Shown in pieces: positions 25,567 through 33,769 of a stretch of 64,000 nt of DNA (positions are counted from its first letter, which is position 1; the number at the start of each line of letters is the position of its first letter). This DNA is from Streptomyces sp. R21. Its GTDB lineage: Bacteria; Actinomycetota; Actinomycetes; Streptomycetales; Streptomycetaceae. The notes under the pieces are model-generated. The model was not told the DNA's origin. It ran no database searches and saw nothing but the letters and a program-made list of their open reading frames with translations. The translations under genes were made by a program, and so were the position numbers. The DNA is taken from NCBI RefSeq assembly GCF_041051975.1, contig NZ_CP163435.1, positions 8,648,501 to 8,712,500 on the forward strand, given 5' to 3'.

Positions 25567-26294
25567 ACGCGCTGATGGACATCGCCGAACTCAGGGCACG
25601 AGGCTCGGACGAAGGACGCGTACGGGTCGGAGGCCGGCCCGGGTCCGCGACGCTGACCCTCGGCTACGACTGGGCCGAACTTCCCACGGCCACCGAGCTG
25701 GCGGCGCTCCTGCCCCGGGTGCCCGTCGCCGCCGTACGACTGGCCGAGCCCGTCGACCTCTCGGTACTCCCCGCTCATGTGATCGTGCGGATCATCGCGT
25801 TGCTCCGCGAATGCTCCTCCGTCGGTGCCCAGGTCACCTGGTCACTGACCCTGGGCGCGGAACAGCTCGACCTGATCCCGCACCTCGATCACCTGCCCGC
25901 CCCCAACAGCATCACGGTGTCGGAGCAGGGAACCGCATACATCGAGGAGTGGCGGTCGTCCGGCAACTTCGGCCTCCTCTACTTCCGCAGAGGCTCGACA
26001 TTCCTGTCCGTGGTCGACCAACGCCCCGAATCCAGCGGCGAGTTCATCATGGACGATCCCACCGTGATCGAGGCCTTCTTCCACTGTCTGGAGGGACGCG
26101 CCTGGGCCGACGTGATCCGGCACCCGGGCCGTGCCGCCGCCGCACGGGACCTGGTGAGCAGGGGCCTGATCATGCGCGTCGGGGATCATTGCGTGACACT
26201 TCCCGTGCACATGCGCTCATGGCCCCTGGGCGCGGCCCTCCTGGGCGGAACCCTGGCGTCGGCGGGGAAGAAGCGGGACGACGCCGCGGAATAG
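25563..26294 (+). CDS. DUF5825-type partner of the radical SAM methyltransferase
   Basis: A 243-aa protein without catalytic motif, overlapping the radical SAM gene by ATGA. It has a beta/alpha N-terminal part (VAAVRLAEPVDLSVL resembles a STAS-like strand-helix) and a C-terminal GNFGLLYFRRG to VIEAFFHC region that may be winged-helix-like. Proteins of this kind accompany B12 radical SAM methyltransferases of the same family and are thought to be needed for their activity. Last gene of the cluster; a hairpin follows at once. Confidence 0.7.
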   Translation: MNALMDIAELRARGSDEGRVRVGGRPGSATLTLGYDWAELPTATELAALLPRVPVAAVRLAEPVDLSVLPAHVIVRIIALLRECSSVGAQVTWSLTLGAEQLDLIPHLDHLPAPNSITVSEQGTAYIEEWRSSGNFGLLYFRRGSTFLSVVDQRPESSGEFIMDDPTVIEAFFHCLEGRAWADVIRHPGRAAAARDLVSRGLIMRVGDHCVTLPVHMRSWPLGAALLGGTLASAGKKRDDAAE

Positions 26295-26317
26295 CGGGGT
26301 GGTGACCTTCTGGCGGA

Positions 26318-26339
26318 GGGCGCCTGAGCGTCAGCGCCC
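26318..26339. terminator. Bidirectional terminator between cluster and methyltransferase
   Basis: GGGCGC(C)TGA pairs with TCAGCGCCC across a GCG loop, one bulged C. It lies 24 bases after the cluster and overlaps the stop of the convergent methyltransferase gene. Confidence 0.6.
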
Positions 26340-26978
26340 GGTCGCGTCGCGGCGGCAGTGCAGGAAGAGGTGGGGCTCGGGTCCGGCGCTGGGGTGGTCC
26401 GGGGCGAAGGTGGTGCTGTGCCGGGACAACACCGTCAGCCCCGCCCCCTCCACCATGCCGATGAAGTCCTCCTCGGCGAAGCTCGTCGCGCGGACCGGCT
26501 GGCCCATGAAGACGAACTCGACGTCTTCCACGTCCGCGGGCACGGTGGCCAGCACCAGGTGCCCGCCGGGCCTCAGGGCCAGGGTCAGGCGCCGCGTCAG
26601 AGCCGACTGCTCGGCGCGGGTCATCTGCAGCAGCGAGAAGAACACGCACACGCCGTCGAACGAGTCCGCCTTGAGCGGGAGATCCCGGATGTCGGCGCAG
26701 CGGAACTCGGCCTGGGGGACCTGACGGGCGGCGACTTCGACCATGACGGGGGAGACGTCGACGCCCAGCACCGAGTGTCCGGCCCCGGTGAGCGCGGCTG
26801 CGGTGGGCCGCCCGGTGCCGCTGCCCACGTCCAGTGTCCGCGCGGCGGGCGGCAGCCGCTCGATCAGCCACTCCAGCGCCGACAGGTGGGCGGGGGCGTG
26901 GGCGAACGCCTTCTCGTAGTCGGGGCCCAGCGCGTCGAACAGCACGGCGGCGGGCGGCCGTTGGTCCTCGTGGCTCAC
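26331..26978 (-). CDS. Class I SAM-dependent methyltransferase
   Basis: A 215-aa methyltransferase with the SAM-binding motif LDVGSGTGRPTA, the acidic VLGVDVS, and CADIRDLPLKADSFDG (motifs I-III of the UbiE/Methyltransf_11 type). The GTG at 26978 has GAAGGG nearby; the next candidate lies further upstream without a site. It is convergent to the trpS-led cluster, so membership of that pathway is doubtful. Substrate unknown. Confidence 0.78.
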   Translation of the reverse strand: MSHEDQRPPAAVLFDALGPDYEKAFAHAPAHLSALEWLIERLPPAARTLDVGSGTGRPTAAALTGAGHSVLGVDVSPVMVEVAARQVPQAEFRCADIRDLPLKADSFDGVCVFFSLLQMTRAEQSALTRRLTLALRPGGHLVLATVPADVEDVEFVFMGQPVRATSFAEEDFIGMVEGAGLTVLSRHSTTFAPDHPSAGPEPHLFLHCRRDATGR

Positions 26979-27121
26979 GTCCGTATCCCTTCGCCGGCCG
27001 ACCCGCATCGTCGCACCCGCCGGAGCGTGACACAACGGCCGCCCGCTGCGCGTCCCGGCGGGCCGGGCAGGGGAGAATGAGGGCCGTACGAAGCGGTCGA
27101 CTCTTGCGGAGGAGCGGGAAG

Positions 27122-28762
27122 ATGCAGGACGCGCGAGCGGGGCAGGTCGCCGGGCCCGAGGACCTCATCGATGTGGCCCGCCTGGTCACGGCGTACTACG
27201 CGCTGCACCCCGACCCGGCCGAGCCTGGGCAACGGGTGGCGTTCGGCACCTCGGGACACCGTGGCTCGTCCCTCGTGGCGGCGTTCAACGAGGACCACAT
27301 CGCGGCCACCAGCCAGGCCATCTGCGAGTACCGCACCGCCCAGGGCACCGACGGCCCCCTGTTCCTGGGCGCCGACACCCACGCCCTGTCCGAGCCCGCG
27401 CGGATCACGGCGCTGGAGGTGTTCGCCGCCAACGACGTCAGCGTCCTCATCGACCAGGCCGACGGCTACACGCCCACCCCGGCGGTCTCGCACGCCATCC
27501 TCACCCACAACCGCGCTCGCACGTCCGGCCTCGCCGACGGCGTGGTGGTCACCCCCTCGCACAACCCGCCTGCCGACGGCGGTTTCAAGTACAACCCGCC
27601 GAGCGGCGGCCCCGCCGGTTCCGAGGCGACCGCCTGGATCCAGGACCGCGCCAACGAGATCATCACCGGCGGCCTGAAGGACGTACGGCGCATCCCGTAC
27701 GCCCGCGCCCTGGCCGCACCCGGCACCGGCCGCCACGACTTCCTCAGCGCCTATGTCGCAGACCTTCCCAACGTGCTGGACCTGGAGGCGATCCGGGCCG
27801 CCGGCGTACGCATCGGCGCCGATCCGCTCGGCGGCGCCTCCGTCGCCTACTGGGGCCGTATCGCCGAACAGCACCGGCTCGACTTGACGGTGGTGAACCC
27901 GCTCACCGACCCCACCTGGCGCTTCATGACGCTGGACTGGGACGGCAAGATCCGCATGGACTGCTCCTCGCCGTACGCGATGGCTTCGCTCATCGAGCAG
28001 CGCGACCGGTTCGACATCGCCACCGGCAACGACGCCGACGCCGACCGGCACGGCATCGTCACGCCGGACGGGGGCCTGATGAACCCCAACCACTATCTGG
28101 CCGTGGCGATTTCTTACCTCTTCTCCCACCGGGAGCAGTGGCCCGCGGGCGCCGGAATCGGCAAGACCCTGGTGTCGTCCAGCATGATCGACCGGGTCGC
28201 GGCGGACGTCGGCCGGCCGCTGGTCGAAGTCCCGGTCGGATTCAAGTGGTTCGTGGACGGACTGTCCGACGGCACGCTCGGCTTCGGCGGCGAGGAGTCG
28301 GCGGGCGCGTCCTTCCTGCGCCGCGACGGCTCGGTGTGGACCACCGACAAGGACGGCATCCTCCTGGCGCTGCTGGCCTCCGAGATCACGGCGGTCACGG
28401 GCAAGACCCCCTCACAGCACTACACCCAGCTCACCGACCGCTTCGGCGCCCCCGCCTACGCCCGCGTCGACGCCCCGGCCTCCCGCGAGGAGAAGGCGCT
28501 GCTCGCCAAGCTGTCCCCGAGCCAGGTCACCGCCGACACCCTCGCCGGCGAGCCCGTCACCACGGTGCTCACCGAGGCCCCCGGCAACGGCGCAGCCCTC
28601 GGCGGGATCAAGGTCGCCACCACCAACGCCTGGTTCGCGGCCCGCCCTTCAGGCACCGAGGACGTCTACAAAATCTACGCGGAGTCCTTCCTCGGCCCGG
28701 ACCACCTGCACCGGATCCAGCAGGAAGCCAGGTCCGTGGTGCTCGCTGCGCTGGGCACCTGA
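27122..28762 (+). CDS. pgm: Alpha-D-glucose phosphate-specific phosphoglucomutase
   Basis: A 546-aa enzyme interconverting glucose 1- and 6-phosphate. The phosphoserine loop TPSHNPPADGGFKYNPPSGG, the metal loop GNDADADRHG, the sugar loop FGGEESAG and the phosphate loop AARPSGTEDVYKIY are all intact and in order. GGAGGAGCGGGA precedes the ATG. It links glycogen/trehalose and sugar-nucleotide metabolism and stands alone here. Confidence 0.95.
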   Translation: MQDARAGQVAGPEDLIDVARLVTAYYALHPDPAEPGQRVAFGTSGHRGSSLVAAFNEDHIAATSQAICEYRTAQGTDGPLFLGADTHALSEPARITALEVFAANDVSVLIDQADGYTPTPAVSHAILTHNRARTSGLADGVVVTPSHNPPADGGFKYNPPSGGPAGSEATAWIQDRANEIITGGLKDVRRIPYARALAAPGTGRHDFLSAYVADLPNVLDLEAIRAAGVRIGADPLGGASVAYWGRIAEQHRLDLTVVNPLTDPTWRFMTLDWDGKIRMDCSSPYAMASLIEQRDRFDIATGNDADADRHGIVTPDGGLMNPNHYLAVAISYLFSHREQWPAGAGIGKTLVSSSMIDRVAADVGRPLVEVPVGFKWFVDGLSDGTLGFGGEESAGASFLRRDGSVWTTDKDGILLALLASEITAVTGKTPSQHYTQLTDRFGAPAYARVDAPASREEKALLAKLSPSQVTADTLAGEPVTTVLTEAPGNGAALGGIKVATTNAWFAARPSGTEDVYKIYAESFLGPDHLHRIQQEARSVVLAALGT

Positions 28763-28778
28763 CGCGGACGAGCCCGCG

Positions 28779-28898
28779 GTGACGGCACTGATCGCCGCCG
28801 GGGCCGCGATGGGCGGCGCGCTGACGGGAGTGGCCCCGCTCGCCGCCGCCGAGCGGCAGTCTGCGGGGGCGCGAGCGGTGCGTTACGGCTCGGGCTGA
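28779..28898 (+). CDS. Short hypothetical frame after pgm
   Basis: A 39-codon GTG frame 16 bases after pgm, Ala/Gly rich with one short hydrophobic run (TALIAAGAAMGGALTGV). No ribosome site is convincing. It may be the tail of a lost gene; no family is recognised. Confidence 0.2.
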   Translation: MTALIAAGAAMGGALTGVAPLAAAERQSAGARAVRYGSG

Positions 28899-29069
28899 GC
28901 CTGGCGTAGAGGTCTGAACTGGTCTTATGGCCTGTTCGGGGGCCTTTGTCGCGTCTGGGTGATCCCGCTTCTACCCGCGAGTGCCCGGGACTTCCCGCGG
29001 AAGTGTGCGCGCGTTGTGCACTGGATCGCGGTGCCGGGAGCTGAGGCTTCGACCTCGAGGCGTAGATCC

Positions 29070-29340
29070 GGCCCTTTGCACGCTCTGGTCGTAGCAGGCG
29101 TCGCGGCCTATGCCTCGTACGTGCATCAGCGGGAGTTCGCTCTGCGGGGCGGGGCGGACGCGGTCAGCTTCGTTGTTGCCGTTGTCCGTGGAGGCACTCT
29201 TGCCGCTGGCCACGGTCGGTCTGTCGAACCCCTCGGAGCTCTGCACGCGCCGTGCTTGGAGCGCTGTGTGGTCCGCCTTTCTGCTGGAGATTGCGGTCTC
29301 GCCGGCCGCGAACGTCGCGGCGGCACCGGCTTTGCAGTGC
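29070..29340 (+). pseudogene. DUF2637 (Spd-like transfer) gene remnant
   Basis: One frame carries HALVVAGVAAYASYVHQREFALRGGADAV and another, beginning near 29163, carries ASLLPLSVEALLPLATVGL and later SPAANVAAAPAL. Joined, they give the DUF2637 pattern of actinomycete integrative elements and plasmids: tandem membrane helices with a PLSVDGL block. A frameshift near 29163, and the poor sequence on both sides, show decay. It indicates a former integrative element. Confidence 0.55.
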
Positions 29341-29584
29341 AAGCCCGTGCCCCGAGCCCAACTTCTCTCCCTGCCGCGTGATGGCGGGCTCGACCATGTC
29401 GTCATCGACGTAGCAGCCCAGACGTGGGCCTGCGTTGCCCAGGACGCGGGCGGACAGTGGTCGGTCCGGCATGGCAACGCCTGTCCTGGGGCTGACCTTC
29501 CGGTCGTACAGACCCAAAAGACCTGGAAGCGCCGACCCGCCGCGGGTGTCCCAACGGGTCGGCGGTTCTCTGTGTCCGGTGGAC

Positions 29585-30007
29585 TTACTTGAGGTCGAGG
29601 GTCTGGGTGATGTTGGTGGGCTTGGCAGGGTCGTCCGGCCTCTTGATGGTGAAGTTCTTGTGGTAGGTCTGCGTGTCGTCGTTGTCGTCCAGGCACGTGA
29701 CCGTGGCGGTGGCGGCCAGACCCTTCGGCAGCTTCGGAATCTTCGTGAAGGTCAGCGAGTAGTCCTCTTTCTCGTCCTCGCCGGAGAGAGTGTCCGTCTT
29801 GGCGGGCTTCCCCTTGGGCGTTATCGACACCTCGGTCACCGATGCATCCGCGAACCGCTCGCAGCTCGCGGTTCCCGCGACGACGACCTTGTTCTTCGCT
29901 GGATCGGCTTGCGCGGTGCCGGTCGCTGTCGCGGGAACCGCGACCACCAGCGCGGCCACGGCCGTGGCGGAGGCGAGCCTTCTTGTCCTTCTGCTGAGAT
30001 CCCGCAT
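29585..30007 (-). CDS. Small secreted protein
   Basis: A 140-aa exported protein starting at the ATG preceded by GGAGA. A signal peptide of about 37 residues (RRTRRLASATAVAALVVA, ending AQA-D) is followed by a beta-rich domain with two cysteines (SCERF, TCLDD) and a regular alternation of Lys and Thr/Val strands. No enzyme motif and no recognised family. It sits in an otherwise degraded region but its frame is intact. Confidence 0.65.
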   Translation of the reverse strand: MRDLSRRTRRLASATAVAALVVAVPATATGTAQADPAKNKVVVAGTASCERFADASVTEVSITPKGKPAKTDTLSGEDEKEDYSLTFTKIPKLPKGLAATATVTCLDDNDDTQTYHKNFTIKRPDDPAKPTNITQTLDLK

Positions 30008-30388
30008 TGCAGTCTCCACTCGCGTTGCTTTGCTCCAGGCCGCGTTGGCGAGGACGTCCACATCGAGATGCCTGCTTGCTCTCTCGTCGTGTGCGGTGTG
30101 CCCGTCGCGTGGGTTGATGCGCCTGTGCGTTGCGTGCGGCCGGTCTGCTGCGCACGGGGGCGCCGAGTGTCAATCGGGCCGGTGCGATCCGGCCTCCGGC
30201 GCCTGTGGATCTGTTTGCCGACTGCAACCTGTGCGGCTGTGGCGCCTGTTATTCGACCGTAGCGAGAGCCTGGTGGCGTGTCCACTTATGGGCTAATTAA
30301 TGCGATTGAGTCTTCAACTGGGCGGATGGTTACGGGCGTAGGTGTGCGGCGAGGGCAGCCGTCGCCGCGCACTCCATCGTTGGGTCGG
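30008..30388. other. Gene-free stretch
   Basis: Upstream of the secreted protein gene. It holds low-complexity GC/TG sequence, then an AT-richer patch around 30287-30310. No convincing reading frame, RNA or repeat is seen. Confidence 0.5.
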
Positions 30389-30628
30389 TCACGGCAGGAT
30401 CGACAACGCCCCGCAGTTCGACTTCGCCGGTTTGCCGGATAAGCGGTCCGTCAGCCAGGTCACCGCGCTGCCCTGGTCCGCGAGGAGTGGAGTGAAGTGG
30501 TTGAAGGGAGGAGCACCGGTCTGTACGGTGACGTCTGCGCCCTTCTCGCACCAGTCAGCGGCCAGGCGGCGGGCCTGGGCGTGGGGCACCAGGTTGTCGC
30601 TGAGCCTGTCGCTATGCGGATGGGGGGC
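30389..30628 (-). pseudogene. C-terminal remnant of a secretory lipase
   Basis: About 78 residues read DNLVPHAQARRLAADWCEKG, then a NHFTPLLADQ segment and SAVTWLTDRLSGKPAKSNC, matching the end of LIP-type secreted triacylglycerol lipases, including the Asp and His region of the triad. The N-terminal two thirds with the nucleophile are missing upstream. Confidence 0.55.
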
Positions 30629-30706
30629 GATGGCTTGAGCGTGCCGATGCGCTGGCCGGCCAGGAAGGTCTGGAAGGCCTGCCAGACGCTTCACAGGAGG
30701 TTCGCC

Positions 30707-30889
30707 ATGCCCGCACGCAGACGGCTCCTGGCCGCAGCAGTCACCGCTGCGACTTGTCTGAGCGCCCAGGCACTTCTGCTGGGGTGCTGGCTCTGCCGGC
30801 TGGGGTGGGATGGTGTCCCGCGTGATGGTGTACTTGATCAGCTGGTGGGAGTGCGCGGGTATCTGCCCGGGGCGCACTTCAGCTGGTGA
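30707..30889 (+). CDS. Truncated secreted-protein-like frame
   Basis: A 60-codon frame with AGGAGG before its ATG. The first 27 residues (MPARRRLLAAAVTAATCLSA onward) look like a signal peptide, with cysteines soon after (LLGCWLCRLG). The remainder has no recognisable domain. It may be the intact start of a disrupted exported protein. Confidence 0.3.
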   Translation: MPARRRLLAAAVTAATCLSAQALLLGCWLCRLGWDGVPRDGVLDQLVGVRGYLPGAHFSW

Positions 30890-30970
30890 GCGCCGCTCCC
30901 TGATCCTGGGGCGGGCCACCGCGTAACTCTCGTTGGTGACAGTGCAGTTCACCCACGAGGAGAGGACGCG

Positions 30971-31120
30971 ATGGCCCTGTCCCAGTCTGAGCTGATACGT
31001 CTGCTGGAGTCACTGCGTTCGGCCGAGGGACTCGAACTCGTCCGCAGTATCGCCGAGCGGATCATGCAGGAACTGATCGAGGCCGAGGTCACGGCGAAGA
31101 TCGGCGCTGAGGGCGACTCT
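30971..31120 (+). mobile_element. IS256-family transposase, N-terminal fragment
   Basis: The start MALSQSELIRLLESLRSAEG to ELIEAEVTAKIGAEG is typical of IS256/Mutator transposases. Homology stops near 31120, where sequence in the opposite direction belongs to an IS110 transposase. ATG has GAGGAGAGG upstream. Confidence 0.65.
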
Positions 31121-31633
31121 GCCCACGTCCAGGGCCCGCTCCAGGGCCGGGAACATGCTGTTCAACAGGCATTTGAGTCGGTTGAGCGCGCGAGTTCGGT
31201 CCTCGACCAGGTCGGATCGGCGCTCGGTCAGCAACCGCAGTTCGATGGCTGCCTCGTCACCTGGGCGAATCGGCTGCAGGTCCCGGCGCATACGGGCCTG
31301 GTCGGCGATCACCTTCGCATCCCGGGCGTCCGTCTTGCCCTCGCGGCGGTAGCTGTCGGTGGCGCGGTTCACCGCGATGCCGGGGATGTAGACGAGTTCC
31401 TGCCCGTGGGCGATCAACAGCTCGATCAAGAGGGCGGGTTCACCACCGGTCATGTCCATTGCCCAGGTCACACGGTCACCGTCGACGAGGTCGAGAACGT
31501 CGCCGATCAGCGCCAACAGCTCGGGTTCGTCGTTGGCCACCCGGCGCGACAGCAGCGTGTCGCCCTCGGCGTCCAGGACGAGGCAGTGGTGGTGGGTCTT
31601 GCCGCAGTCGGTACCCGCCCATATCCGGCTCAT
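31121..31633 (-). mobile_element. IS110-family transposase, N-terminal fragment
   Basis: About 170 residues of a DEDD transposase: WAGTDCGKTHHHCLVLD, DMTGGEPALLIELL, GIAVNRATDSYRREGKTDARDA and NRLKCLLNSMFPALERALDV. The C-terminal Tn116/transposase_20 half is absent; the frame runs on into the antisense of the IS256 fragment and stops. One insertion has destroyed the other. Confidence 0.75.
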
Positions 31634-32019
31634 CGCACTCCATCAGGTCGTTCCTGGCTGACTTACCACGGACGACTTCGCCGGCATTGCTCTACACAGC
31701 GACAGATTCGCACTTCCCAATCGGCGGCCGAGTCGTCGTGGGGATCCGAGCGGCCAAGCATTTCGAGCCACGACCGGCAGCACGACGACAGCCACACCCC
31801 GATCCCCTGGGTGCCACAACCCTACGAACGGCTGGGGCGGACCCAGGAAGGAAGGTAGAGCACGACGAGGGGATCGCCTTCCCCGCCGCTACCTGCCCGA
31901 AGGCAGCATGGACCAGCTCTACCCCGAACTCCCCGAAAGCGCCCGGGCGCTACCCAACACCCCGAACACGCCCACCAGTTGAACGCCTACACCATCACGT
32001 GGGACACAACCCTTCGAAC
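31634..32019. other. Non-coding remains around insertion sequences
   Basis: No convincing gene. The sequence is of normal GC content and probably includes the 5' flank of the IS110 fragment and unrelated debris. No clear terminal inverted repeat could be defined by eye. Confidence 0.4.
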
Positions 32020-32245
32020 CGCCCGCAGAGAGGCTGTTCCGTCGGGTTCCCGTCCGCGTCGAACCGCTCAGGCCGGTCATCGACCCCATGCTCGCGGACC
32101 GGCTGACCCGAAAACAGATCTGGGTCCGGCTGATCGACGAACACGACATCGTCCTCCGGTTCGATCGCGTCACGAACTACGCCAAGGAGTGGCACCTCAC
32201 GCGCAACCGCGTTGAGCACGCACCCCCACTCCAATTCCCCCACTA
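32020..32245 (+). mobile_element. IS21-like (IstA) transposase fragment
   Basis: One frame reads FRRVPVRVEPLRPVIDPML, then RKQIWVRLIDEHDIVLRFDR, resembling the IstA segment before the catalytic core where a linker and helix-turn-helix precede 'YSTVRDYV'. Both ends are missing. Family placement is tentative. Confidence 0.35.
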
Positions 32246-32254
32246 GACCAGCAA

Positions 32255-32272
32255 GAGTGACCCAGGTCACTC
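32255..32272. promoter_or_regulatory. 18-bp palindrome
   Basis: GAGTGACC-CA-GGTCACTC, perfect 8-bp arms, 55 bases before a short GTG frame with a strong ribosome site. Possible operator. Confidence 0.4.
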
Positions 32273-32326
32273 ATACTTCGCTGACATCGCTCAATCTTCG
32301 CTGCGAGAGGTCAGCAAGGAGGAGCC

Positions 32327-32452
32327 GTGAATTTGGCCGACACGCTCCGCGCCATGGGAATCGACCCGACCCGTCTCGACCCGGCGCCGCCCGGCCCGGC
32401 CCGCATGCCGGGAGCTCGACGCCGCCGGGGGCGGGGAGAGGCTTCGTCCTAG
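32327..32452 (+). CDS. Short hypothetical protein
   Basis: A 41-codon GTG frame preceded by AAGGAGGAG. It begins NLADTLRAMGIDPTRLDP and becomes Arg/Gly/Pro rich. The good ribosome site and codon pattern at the start suggest the front of a real gene now truncated. It overlaps the 3' end of the convergent Sel1 gene by four bases. No family recognised. Confidence 0.35.
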   Translation: MNLADTLRAMGIDPTRLDPAPPGPARMPGARRRRGRGEASS

Positions 32453-33162
32453 CGCTCTGGATAGTCGAGTTCCTGGGCACGTTTGGCAGCGTCCAGGGCG
32501 TCCCCCTGCTGACGCCACGTTGCGGCTTCCTCTGGCCGACCGAGTTTCTCGAGAACGTAGGCCCGGTGCCAGGCGCCTGCTGGTTCGCCTGCTTCTGCGA
32601 GTTGTTTCCAGCACTCTGCGGCTTCTTCCAGGCGGCCCTGCCTCAGGAGGAAGTCGCCCAGGGAGTCACGGGCAGAAAGGCCGATCCCGCCAGGTTCATC
32701 CGTGGCTCTGCGGTACCAGTCCTCCGCTTCGGAGGCCCGTCCCATCTCGTCAAGAACGCCAGCGAGGTTCAACGGCGCCCAGGGATCGCCGGTTTCCACA
32801 GCTTTCCGGAGCCAGCACTCGCGCTCATCTTGGTCCGCAGCGTACGCATGCATGCTCTGGATCGCTGGGATCCAGCCCGCCTGGGCGGCCCGCCTGCACC
32901 AGGACGCCGCCGTGAGGTCGTGGTCCTGGCCGTGCGGAGTCGCGTTCACTGCCCGGTCATGGTGAACCCAGGTCAGGGAGTACATGGCTTCGGCATCACC
33001 GGCCTCCGCGGCGGCGAGCAACCACTTCTCGGCTGGAACGTTGCCTTCGCTCCCGGTTTGGTAGAGGTACTGTCCGAGCCGATTCATCGCGGCTACGTCG
33101 CCGGCCTCAGCAGCCGGCTCGACCCACGGCTCCAAGGGCTCCGGACGCTTCGGTATCGCCAC
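32449..33162 (-). CDS. Sel1/TPR-like repeat protein
   Basis: A 237-aa all-helical protein of repeated Sel1-type units: AAEAGDVAAMNRLGQYLYQ, AAEAGDAEAMYSLTWVHHD, AAQAGWIPAIQSMHAYAAD, AVETGDPWAPLNLAGVLDE, then TPR-like ARDSLGDFLLRQGRLEEAAE. A GTG start has GGAG five bases upstream. It has no signal peptide. Such scaffolds mediate protein contacts; the partner is unknown. The frame is intact within a degraded neighbourhood. Confidence 0.7.
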   Translation of the reverse strand: MAIPKRPEPLEPWVEPAAEAGDVAAMNRLGQYLYQTGSEGNVPAEKWLLAAAEAGDAEAMYSLTWVHHDRAVNATPHGQDHDLTAASWCRRAAQAGWIPAIQSMHAYAADQDERECWLRKAVETGDPWAPLNLAGVLDEMGRASEAEDWYRRATDEPGGIGLSARDSLGDFLLRQGRLEEAAECWKQLAEAGEPAGAWHRAYVLEKLGRPEEAATWRQQGDALDAAKRAQELDYPER

Positions 33163-33334
33163 CTGGTCTCCATCTCGACCTCGTCACCCGGGACTTCACT
33201 GATCGCAGTATCCCAACCGACTGCGAGCACCGCCGAACAGGCACATCTCCTTACGGGCAGACCGGGCCCCGGGTCCCGGATTCGGGGGCGAGACATCCAT
33301 TCGCCTCTGGCGGACGAACGCGCAGGATTCCGTG

Positions 33335-33592
33335 TCAGACGACAGACGGCCAGCGCACCGTGACGACGACAGAATCTTCTTCGGCCTGTCACGAATGATC
33401 TATCCCAGGCCCCCACACCACATAGTCGCCTTGCTTCTCCAACGTGACGCTACCCACGCTGAGGTCGAGTCGGAACTTACCGCTCACGAGCAGGAGCATG
33501 GCAGTCCGCTGATCATCAGCTACCCAGTCTGGCCACTGCTGACCGGCAGGGTGGATGCCCCACTTCACTTCTAGCGCCCCCGTCTGGCGCAC
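33335..33592 (-). pseudogene. Small cupin-like protein with in-frame TGA
   Basis: The frame encodes an 85-codon protein of the type GIHPAGQQWPDWVADDQRT, a beta-rich VSGKFRLDLSVGSVTLEKQGDYVVWGPGIDHS, then TGA, then QAEEDSVVVTVRWPSV in the same frame. Relatives have Trp (TGG) at the TGA, so a single nonsense change at 33389-33391 truncates an otherwise intact gene. Some databases label this family 'signal peptidase I', which looks wrong; a cupin fold is more likely. Confidence 0.6.
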
Positions 33593-33641
33593 TGCGAGGG
33601 GAGGGACAGCACCCTGCGGACGCCCTCGACCAGGAGGCTAT

Positions 33642-33769
33642 TCCGCTGACGCAAACGGCCCCGGACGAGGAGTCCGAGGCCGATCAGAACGCCTCCCTGA
33701 GGGAGAAACCCCAGCTCAGCGGCGTCATGCGTCGTTCCCCCGGCAGGATTCGAACCTGCGACACCCGCT
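33642..33769 (-). repeat. Direct repeat copy 1 with tRNA-Arg 3' fragment
   Basis: A 128-bp block nearly identical to 36341-36469 (about nine differences). Its right end is, on the minus strand, the 3' part of a tRNA: the extra-arm side, the T-arm GCAGGTTCGAATCCTGC and the acceptor strand. The sequence fits tRNA-Arg(CCU). The 5' half is missing, so this is not a working tRNA but a probable attachment-site relic. Confidence 0.75.

Larger units (their letters stand above)
18136..26294 (+). other. Putative chuangxinmycin-type sulfur-indole biosynthetic cluster
   Basis: All genes run forward: Trp leader, trpS, JAMM protein, sulfur carrier, P450, ketopantoate-reductase-like enzyme, aminotransferase, cobalamin/radical SAM methyltransferase and DUF5825-type protein. 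From memory, the published chuangxinmycin locus combines a TrpRS, a deubiquitinase-like sulfurtransferase, a ubiquitin-like sulfur carrier, a P450 and a radical SAM C-methyltransferase. Inferred route: tryptophan is transaminated to indolepyruvate, C-methylated at the beta carbon, reduced, given sulfur from the carrier thiocarboxylate, and ring-closed onto the indole by the P450. No transporter or dedicated regulator gene is present. Confidence 0.75.

Noticed and set aside
19418..26294. A RiPP cluster, because of the radical SAM family name
   Set aside because: No precursor peptide frame with a ribosome site was found in any gap, and the TrpRS, sulfur-carrier and aminotransferase genes fit a small indole product better.
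26331..26978. The methyltransferase as a member of the trpS-led cluster
   Set aside because: It is convergent and separated by a bidirectional terminator; chuangxinmycin-type products need only the C-methylation provided by the radical SAM enzyme.
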